Shown here piece after piece: positions 58,729 through 64,000 of a stretch of 64,000 bases of DNA. The notes beneath the pieces were generated by a model that saw nothing but the letters and a program-made list of their open reading frames with translations, made no database searches and was not told where the DNA came from. Position 1 is the first letter of the stretch; the number at the start of each line of letters is the position of its first letter. The translations under genes were made by a program, and so were the position numbers. The stretch is from UBA1429 sp964482225 (lineage in GTDB: Bacteria; Chloroflexota; Anaerolineae; UBA1429): assembly GCA_964482225.1 (NCBI GenBank), contig CAYZWT010000017.1, positions 1-64,000 of the forward strand, given 5' to 3'.

Positions 58729-59619
58729 TCAGTGACCCATGCGCGGCGCGATCAGGCGCACGGCGCCGGGCGCCACCTGCACGGTCACCGGCGTTACGCC
58801 GATCAGGTCGCCATCCACCTGCACCTGCGCAGGCGCGTCGGTCTCGATGGCCACCTGCGAGAATACCTCAAATGTGCGCACATTGCGACGCTGGCGCGGG
58901 CGCCGGAGCAGCAGGTCCAGCAGGATGCCCCAATAATCGGCCAGATGGCGCGTGCGAAAGGTGATCACCTCGATGCGCCCATCGTCCATATGAATCTCAC
59001 TGCTGAGCGACAGTTCAGGCGCGCCCAGCGACGGGCAGTTGGTCACCAAGACTTCAGATGCCCGCAGCTCGTATGGCTTGCCATCCACCTGCAAACGCAC
59101 CGTTTGCACGCCCACCGCCGCCAGGTTCTTGAGGCCCGACCAGATATAGGCCAGGCGGCCGAGCTTGCGCTTGGTCTCCGGATCTGCATCGCGCAACACA
59201 CCCACGCTCAGCCCCAGGCTGACGTTCAGAAAGGCATACATCTCGCCAAGCTGCATGGCATCCAGGCGCATGATAGAGGCGCCCCCGACGACGAGGGCCA
59301 GCGCATCATCCAGTCGCTCGGGGATGCCCGCGTCGTGGGCCAACAGATTCGATGTGCCCGCCGGGACAATCGCCAGGCGCGCCAGCGAGCCGACCAGCCC
59401 GGCCGCCACCGCCCCCACGGTGCCATCGCCGCCTATAGCGACAAAAGTGTCAAACCCCTGCGCCAGGCGCTCTCTGACCAGCGCAGGCAGGTCTTCTTCG
59501 CCCGTCGTCTCATAGACCTCATAGCTCCCGGGCGCCAGGTATCTGCTCAACGCCGGGTATACTCGCTCGGGCCGCGCGTTGCCCGCCACAGGGTTCAAGA
59601 CGACGAATATGTCGGCCAC
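58729..59619 (-). CDS. Diacylglycerol/lipid kinase-like protein
   Basis: This 296-aa protein belongs to the DagK/YegS lipid kinase family. FVVLNPVAGN opens the fold, GGDGTVGAVAAGL is the nucleotide-binding motif (about 60-73), and PAGTSNLLAHDAGIP follows. The C-terminal beta-domain ends at PGAVRLIAPRMGH. These enzymes phosphorylate diacylglycerol or related lipids. The GTG at 59619 is chosen because GGGAGG lies 7 nt upstream. The long frame further upstream is not conserved in type. Confidence 0.88.
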   Translation of the reverse strand: MADIFVVLNPVAGNARPERVYPALSRYLAPGSYEVYETTGEEDLPALVRERLAQGFDTFVAIGGDGTVGAVAAGLVGSLARLAIVPAGTSNLLAHDAGIPERLDDALALVVGGASIMRLDAMQLGEMYAFLNVSLGLSVGVLRDADPETKRKLGRLAYIWSGLKNLAAVGVQTVRLQVDGKPYELRASEVLVTNCPSLGAPELSLSSEIHMDDGRIEVITFRTRHLADYWGILLDLLLRRPRQRRNVRTFEVFSQVAIETDAPAQVQVDGDLIGVTPVTVQVAPGAVRLIAPRMGH

Positions 59620-59837
59620 TGGCAAGCCTCCCCGAGCACACGGCCTACCGTCCAGCACAATTATGCCGTGAACCCCATAGGGCGCCGTCTCGGCGCGCCG
59701 CCCGTTTCTGGCGCCCATTATAGCGCAGATGGCGCCGCGCGCACAGTGGCTTGCCGTTCTGATTCGCATCTTTCCCGATGCCGCCAAAGCGAGTATCATG
59801 GGCGCCATGCACCGGTAGATCAGAAAGGAGCGTCTCC

Positions 59838-60320
59838 ATGCGCATCGAAGCCAAGCTGCAAGAACTCGGTCTCTCCCTGCCCGAGCCGCTCAGGCTGCCC
59901 GCCGGCCTGCGCCTGCCCTTTGCGTGGGTGCGGGTGCGCGGCAACCGAGCCTATGTCTCGGGGCACGGCCCGCTGTTGCCCGATGGCGCCCCCGCCGGGC
60001 CTTTTGGCAGAGTCGGCGCCGACGTGACGCCCGAGCAAGCCTACCTGTCGGCGCGCCTGACGGCCCTCTCCATGCTGAGCAGCCTCAAGCGCGAGCTGGG
60101 CGACCTGGATCGCGTTACGGCATGGCTGCGCGTGTTCGGCATGGTCTATTCGGCGCCCGGCTTTACGAACCAGCCCAATGTCATCAATGGCTTTAGCGAC
60201 CTGATCGTCGAGCTCTATGGCCCGGAGGCCGGTCAACACGCCCGCTCGGCCGTCGGCATGGCCGAGTTGCCCTTGGGGCTGCCCGTCGAGATTGAGGCCG
60301 AAGTCGAGATCGCGCCCTGA
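59838..60320 (+). CDS. RidA/YjgF-like protein
   Basis: This 160-aa protein has the RidA fold (chorismate-mutase-like), with NRAYVSGHGPLLPDG and GFTNQPNVINGFSDLIVELYGPEAGQHARSAVGMAELPLGLPVEIEAEVEI. The active-site Arg usual in RidA (in RxxVxVxxLP) corresponds here to HARSAVGMAELP. It may deaminate imines or belong to a related non-enzymatic subgroup. AAAGGAG lies before the ATG. It is convergent with the epimerase gene by 10 bp. Confidence 0.85.
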   Translation: MRIEAKLQELGLSLPEPLRLPAGLRLPFAWVRVRGNRAYVSGHGPLLPDGAPAGPFGRVGADVTPEQAYLSARLTALSMLSSLKRELGDLDRVTAWLRVFGMVYSAPGFTNQPNVINGFSDLIVELYGPEAGQHARSAVGMAELPLGLPVEIEAEVEIAP

Positions 60321-60330
60321 GGCGAGGGCA

Positions 60331-61359
60331 TCACGCGAGATCGGCCAGATCGCGAAAAAGCTCCGCGCCGAGGCGCTCCCAGGCCGCCAACAGACGGTCG
60401 TAGAAAGGATACGCCTCGGCTTGTTCGATCTGATCCTGGGCAGACAGCCAGTTGGCCAGGCGACGGAAACCCTCCGACACTGGGATCGTGTAGCGGAAGC
60501 CCAGATCGCGTCGGGCCGCCGACGTATCAAAGATATTGTTGTGGGAAAAGTTCTCGACGCACCACATGGCCTGTTCGGGTAGCGCCTTGGCCAGCAGCTC
60601 CGACGGGATGTGCACTAGCGGGGGACAGGCTACGCCCAGCGCCTCTGCCCACGTCTGATAGTAGCGATCCCAGGTCAGCCATTCGTCGGCTGCCACGTGA
60701 TACGCATGGCCGACGCAAACGCCCGGCTGAGCAACAGCCCCCACAAAGGCTGCCGCCACATCGTCGCGATGGCAAGAGGTCCAGAAGGAACGCCCGTCGC
60801 CATGCACGATCACAGGCATCCCCCTCCGGACGCGATCCAGGATAAAGGTCTCAAATCCAAAAGTGTGCAGCACCCGACCCCCTTCGCCATAGGTGTGCGC
60901 CGGGCGCATCACAGTAAGGGGCAGGTCGCCACGCTCGTGGGCGGCCCACAGCACGCGCTCACAGGCTGCCTTGTGATAGGCATAGGGGAAACTGGGCAAA
61001 GGCTCCCGCTCGCAGGATTCCACCACAGGATAACGAGGCGCAGGCTTGGTATAGACGTCCACAGTGCTGCAAAAGACATAATGAGAGGTGCGTCCCGCAA
61101 AAGCGCGCACTGCGCTCTCGGCCTCCTCGGGCCGGTAGCAGATCATGTCAATCACACAGTCCCAGTGCCCGGCCTGCGCCATCTGGGCCTCAAACGTCGC
61201 AAGATCGGTGCGATCGCCGTACAGCGTCGGAGGCTGTTCGCCCAACAGGATAGGACGCTGCCCCCGGTTATACCAGACCACATCATCGCCTCGCGCCTGC
61301 AACTGGGCTGTGATGCCTGTGCTGATGAGGCCACTGCCGCCGACGATGAGAATACGCAT
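60331..61359 (-). CDS. NAD-dependent epimerase/dehydratase
   Basis: This 342-aa extended SDR has the N-terminal NAD-binding GGSGLIS (7-13), a YAYHKAACE catalytic YxxxK (about 127) and a Ser/Thr in CSTVDVY (about 98). The C-terminal substrate domain lies around SCHRDDVAAAF and DTSAARRDLGF. It resembles nucleotide-sugar or isoflavone-reductase-like epimerases in Chloroflexota. GGGGAGG lies upstream of the ATG. It is the last of three genes on the minus strand with the asparaginase-like and BrkB genes. Confidence 0.87.
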   Translation of the reverse strand: MRILIVGGSGLISTGITAQLQARGDDVVWYNRGQRPILLGEQPPTLYGDRTDLATFEAQMAQAGHWDCVIDMICYRPEEAESAVRAFAGRTSHYVFCSTVDVYTKPAPRYPVVESCEREPLPSFPYAYHKAACERVLWAAHERGDLPLTVMRPAHTYGEGGRVLHTFGFETFILDRVRRGMPVIVHGDGRSFWTSCHRDDVAAAFVGAVAQPGVCVGHAYHVAADEWLTWDRYYQTWAEALGVACPPLVHIPSELLAKALPEQAMWCVENFSHNNIFDTSAARRDLGFRYTIPVSEGFRRLANWLSAQDQIEQAEAYPFYDRLLAAWERLGAELFRDLADLA

Positions 61360-61386
61360 GCCAACCGCCTCCCCTATGTAGAGTGC

Positions 61387-62316
61387 CTATTGCGCCGAAA
61401 CCCATTCCGCCCCGCATAGCGCGGGCGCCGCCATGCCATCTTGCCAGAGCCAGTAGCGAGGCTCAGGGTGATCACCCCAGGCTACGGCATAGTGCTCGCC
61501 ACGCGCGCTAAGGGCATGGATCATGACAAAGGAGCGCAGGTCAGCCCGCAGGTGCTCCAGATCGGCAATGGCCTCATGGCAGGCGGCCTGCAACCCCAGG
61601 CCCATCTTGAGATAGAGCACCACGGCGCGGGCCGTCCCTGCCCGCATGGTCAGCTCGCCCTGGCCGATGCAGGCCGCCGCCCCATAGCGATCATCCACAT
61701 AGCAACCGGCCCCCACGATGGGGGAATCGCCCAGCCTGCCGGGATACTTGAACGCCCAGCCGCTGGTGCTGACCCCCACAGCCATGCGCCCGCCATCCTC
61801 TTGGGCGAGCAAGACCGTCGTGCCGTGGGTGCGCTCGGGGTCGGCAGCGTCCCGGGTCAGGGGCGCCAGGGGCAGCTCCGGCCAGCGCGCCAGCTCGTCG
61901 GCGGACAGGCGCTCGCGGCGCCAGGCTTCCCAAGCGGCCTCAGCAACCGGCGTCAGGTTCTCTCCTGCTTCCAGCCCGCACTCGCCCGCCAGACGCTCCG
62001 CCCCCGCGCCCACCAGCAGCACATGCGGGGTGCGCTCCATCACCTGGCGCGCGAGGCTGATGGGGTGCAGATAGCCGCGCACTGCCCCCACGGCTCCGGC
62101 GCGGAGCGTGCGCCCCTCCATGATGCAGGCATCCAGCTCCACCTGCCCCAATAGATTGGGCCAGCCGCCTGTGCCCACGCTGTGAATCTCGGGATCCGCC
62201 TCCACAGGCCAGATGCCCTGCTCAACGGCGTCCAGAGCGCCGCCCCCGCCCGCCAGTATGGCCCCGGCGCAGGCGATCCCTACACCGCCAACCTGATTGC
62301 AGATCACGATAGACAC
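61387..62316 (-). CDS. Isoaspartyl peptidase/asparaginase family (Ntn hydrolase)
   Basis: This 309-aa protein belongs to the N-terminal nucleophile asparaginase 2 family (aspartylglucosaminidase type). Near residues 163-168, THGTTV contains the self-processing junction and Thr166 as likely nucleophile (the family form is HDT). Upstream GTGGWPNLLGQVELDACIM is typical. After the junction, GRLGDSPIVGAGCYVDDRYGAAACIGQGE is the strongest family signature. The Asp of the HDT motif is Gly here. The start is GTG 62316 (GGAGG upstream). Confidence 0.86.
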   Translation of the reverse strand: MSIVICNQVGGVGIACAGAILAGGGGALDAVEQGIWPVEADPEIHSVGTGGWPNLLGQVELDACIMEGRTLRAGAVGAVRGYLHPISLARQVMERTPHVLLVGAGAERLAGECGLEAGENLTPVAEAAWEAWRRERLSADELARWPELPLAPLTRDAADPERTHGTTVLLAQEDGGRMAVGVSTSGWAFKYPGRLGDSPIVGAGCYVDDRYGAAACIGQGELTMRAGTARAVVLYLKMGLGLQAACHEAIADLEHLRADLRSFVMIHALSARGEHYAVAWGDHPEPRYWLWQDGMAAPALCGAEWVSAQ

Positions 62317-62337
62317 ACGCGCCTCCGGATGCTGGCC

Positions 62338-63309
62338 CTAATCCTGCGGGTCAAACTCGCTGTCGCGAACGGCATCCGAGACCTCCCGTCTCTTGGCCCC
62401 ATAGGTGGGCCGGATGCGCGAGCCGTAACGGTTGGCATACTCGCGGGTGAGCTGGGCGCCCAGAAAGACGATCTGGGCCGAATAGTACACCCAGATCAGG
62501 ACGATCACCAGAATGCCCGCCACGCCGTACAACGTTGTGAACTGGGTGCGCCCCAGATAGAACGACAGGGCGATCTGCCCGATGGTAAAGAGCACAGCCG
62601 TAACCAGAGCCCCCACCCACACATCGCCCCATGCGATACGGGCATCGGGCACGATTTTGTACATCAAGGCCATGAGGACTAGAAAAACAAGAAAAAACCC
62701 AAAGTGCTGGATAAAATTCATCAGCAAGAAGGAAAAGGGCAACAAGGAGGCCAACGCGTTTCCCAGGGCGGTGAGGGTGGTGTTGACGATGATCGCAGCA
62801 AAGAGCAGAACGCCGATCCCAAGCACCAGGCCAAAGGAGACCAAGCGGCTGAGGATGATGCGCAGGGCCCCGCGCCCGGGCACAGGGGAGACGCCCCACA
62901 TGGCGTTGAGCGCAGCTTGTAGGTGGATGAAAAAGCCCGAGCCGCCCCACACCAGGGCGACCAAGCCTACCACCGTTCGCCAGGTGATGCGGCCTGCCAA
63001 CTGGACGCTGTGCATGATGCTCTGGAACAGCTCGCCAGCCTGGGCGCCAAAAAGCGCCTCAACGTGGCCGCGCAGGGCCGCGTACTCGGGCCCGGCGCCA
63101 TACAGCCGCCCAGCGACGAACACCACGATATAGAGCGTGGGCGCCATGGAGAGCAGCGCATAATACGCCAAGGCGGCGGCCAAGCGCCCGGCATCGCCCT
63201 TATGCCAGGCCCGAACACTCGCCGCCACCAGTTCGCCAAAGGCGCCAAGCCACCCCTTCAAGCCCATCTTCGAAGAGAGGCTAGGCGCACCATCTTTGTC
63301 CTGCGCCAC
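62338..63309 (-). CDS. YihY/BrkB-family membrane protein
   Basis: This 323-aa protein has six predicted membrane helices and the BrkB/YihY pattern: KGDAGRLAAALAYYALLSMAPTLYIVV at the N-terminus, an internal GGSGFFIHLQAALNAMWGV, and the late LYGVAGILVIVLIWVYYSAQIVFLGAQLTREYA. These are poorly understood transporters or flippases. Its start is GTG, with a weak ribosome-binding site. It is transcribed with the asparaginase-like gene, 21 bp downstream. Confidence 0.88.
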   Translation of the reverse strand: MAQDKDGAPSLSSKMGLKGWLGAFGELVAASVRAWHKGDAGRLAAALAYYALLSMAPTLYIVVFVAGRLYGAGPEYAALRGHVEALFGAQAGELFQSIMHSVQLAGRITWRTVVGLVALVWGGSGFFIHLQAALNAMWGVSPVPGRGALRIILSRLVSFGLVLGIGVLLFAAIIVNTTLTALGNALASLLPFSFLLMNFIQHFGFFLVFLVLMALMYKIVPDARIAWGDVWVGALVTAVLFTIGQIALSFYLGRTQFTTLYGVAGILVIVLIWVYYSAQIVFLGAQLTREYANRYGSRIRPTYGAKRREVSDAVRDSEFDPQD

Positions 63310-63392
63310 GTCATCGCCGCCTTTTGTGCGAGCCTAGCGCTGTCGCATTCTGCTCGCGTGATGGCAAGGCCGATGGGCGCCGCTCCCGGCGC

Positions 63393-64000
63393 CTAGAACG
63401 GCCTCCGATCCAGGTCGAATTCGTCCATATAGGCGCGCACGATGGGCACGGCCTCGCGCGCCGCCGTTTCGGGATCGGGGTTCTCGTTCAGATCCACCGT
63501 CCACCAAGAGAGCGCCATCAGGTTCTGGCGCAGGTAATACAGCTCGGTCTCCAAGTCAATCTTGCCGTGGCCCAGGGCCACATGGCTGCTGCTGACGCCG
63601 TCTCCATAGAGCGTGCCGTCGCTATCCGAGATGTGCAGGTGAGAGATCTTGTCTTGCAGAGAGCGGCCCAGGCCAACGATGCCGTACTTTTCCGTCTGCA
63701 CGATCCCCACCTGGCGCGCTCCCGCGACGGCCATCATGTAGGCGTGGCTCATGTCAAAGATGAGGAACAGGTTGTCCGTGGGTACCGCTTCAACCAGCCG
63801 CAGCACCTCGGTGGGTTTGTTCACGATATAGCGCGGCTCAAATTCCCAGTGGATCGCTACGCCGATGGGTTTGCCCGCCTCAGCCGCCGTATACCAGTTC
63901 TCGGCAATCTGCTTGAAAATGCGCGCGTATTCCTCAGAGGTCAGCTCTTGCGGGGGATTGCCCGTATCCACACGCAGCACGTCGGTGCGCACGCCGGTGC
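63393..64000 (-). CDS. Sugar isomerase/epimerase-like TIM barrel (partial)
   Basis: The frame is open to the window edge at 64000, so the N-terminus is missing. The 200 residues seen belong to the xylose-isomerase-like TIM barrel family. Candidate metal ligands are Glu in AIHWEFEPRY, Asp and His in LIFDMSHAY and His in ISHLHISDSDGTLYG. A Gly-His-Gly in ALGHGKIDLETELYYLR is typical of the last strands. It is a different family member from the one at 44162-44947. The gene ends 84 bp before the BrkB start on the same strand. Confidence 0.82.
   Translation of the reverse strand, partial: TGVRTDVLRVDTGNPPQELTSEEYARIFKQIAENWYTAAEAGKPIGVAIHWEFEPRYIVNKPTEVLRLVEAVPTDNLFLIFDMSHAYMMAVAGARQVGIVQTEKYGIVGLGRSLQDKISHLHISDSDGTLYGDGVSSSHVALGHGKIDLETELYYLRQNLMALSWWTVDLNENPDPETAAREAVPIVRAYMDEFDLDRRPF

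Noticed and set aside
1..64000. CRISPR arrays or rRNA operons
   Set aside because: No regularly spaced direct repeats of 24-40 bp and no rRNA signature were seen on either strand.

Overview
The window is a GC-rich, densely coded bacterial chromosome segment. The most likely host is a Chloroflexota (Anaerolineae/Caldilineae-like) bacterium. That assignment is an inference from the combined content: a heliorhodopsin, a minimal SufC/SufB pair, a DdrA/Rad52-like protein behind a Gram-positive-type LexA box, Pro/Thr-rich LysM surface proteins, two DUF368 transporters and many GTG/TTG starts. There is no rRNA gene or CRISPR array. Most promoters named below are clear TTGACA/TATAAT-type sites.

Region 1 (1-1,993) looks like a very small integrated element. 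A tyrosine recombinase gene abuts the 3' end of a tRNA-Met(CAU) gene. A diverged, ungapped copy of the 3' half of that tRNA lies about 1.6 kb away in direct orientation. Between them are a ribbon-helix-helix-like gene and a 41-codon ORF. An initiator tRNA-fMet sits just upstream of the elongator tRNA.

Region 2 (2,000-19,100) is core metabolism and regulation: a VOC protein, SufC/SufB Fe-S assembly, two tandem paralogous small proteins, and a MarR regulator with its operator that leads a heterodimeric ABC exporter. Then come a nitronate monooxygenase-like enzyme, a DUF368 transporter, a type IV pilin-like protein and carB behind an attenuator-like leader. A Crp/Fnr regulator, a frameshifted ferredoxin, a YugP-type peptidase and a CopD-like membrane protein follow. 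A promoter-driven, highly structured intergenic stretch (about 18,838-19,062) may be a non-coding RNA.

Region 3 (19,200-34,300) holds an exported protein with about a dozen PDG (G-box/TCP10-like) repeats and its GYF_2 partner, a flippase with a leaderless promoter, and an Fe-alcohol dehydrogenase next to a glyoxylate-carboligase-like enzyme. It ends with a 1,537-residue PAS/GAF hybrid kinase, an adenylate-forming-like enzyme, and a lipoprotein fused to a YhfC-like protease.

Region 4 (34,300-43,000) has the DdrA/Rad52-like gene with a LexA box inside its promoter, then a minus-strand group plsC-ybeY-rph-HD-LysM. It also has a heliorhodopsin gene divergent from the second DUF368 gene.

Region 5 (43,000-51,200) is sugar and glycoside metabolism (Gfo/Idh, two sugar-isomerase-like proteins in the window, a DUF5060/DUF4038 hydrolase, an alpha-galactosidase-like enzyme), a repeat protein, a CPBP protease, a HIT protein, a methyltransferase and a Fur regulator.

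Region 6 (51,200-64,000) has an EamA-PAP2-like fusion and a Mg/Co-chelatase locus. There an A9 run plus a hairpin joins an AAA+ ChlI frame to a vWA frame by an apparent -1 frameshift (fs-chlD). An ECF sigma/anti-sigma operon, a flavodiiron protein, a second VOC protein, a diacylglycerol kinase-like protein, RidA, an epimerase, an asparaginase-like hydrolase, a BrkB protein and a truncated TIM-barrel isomerase complete the window.

The strongest leads are the chelatase frameshift, the tRNA-flanked mini-element, the candidate structured RNA, the SOS-controlled Rad52-like gene, the PDG-repeat protein and the heliorhodopsin.
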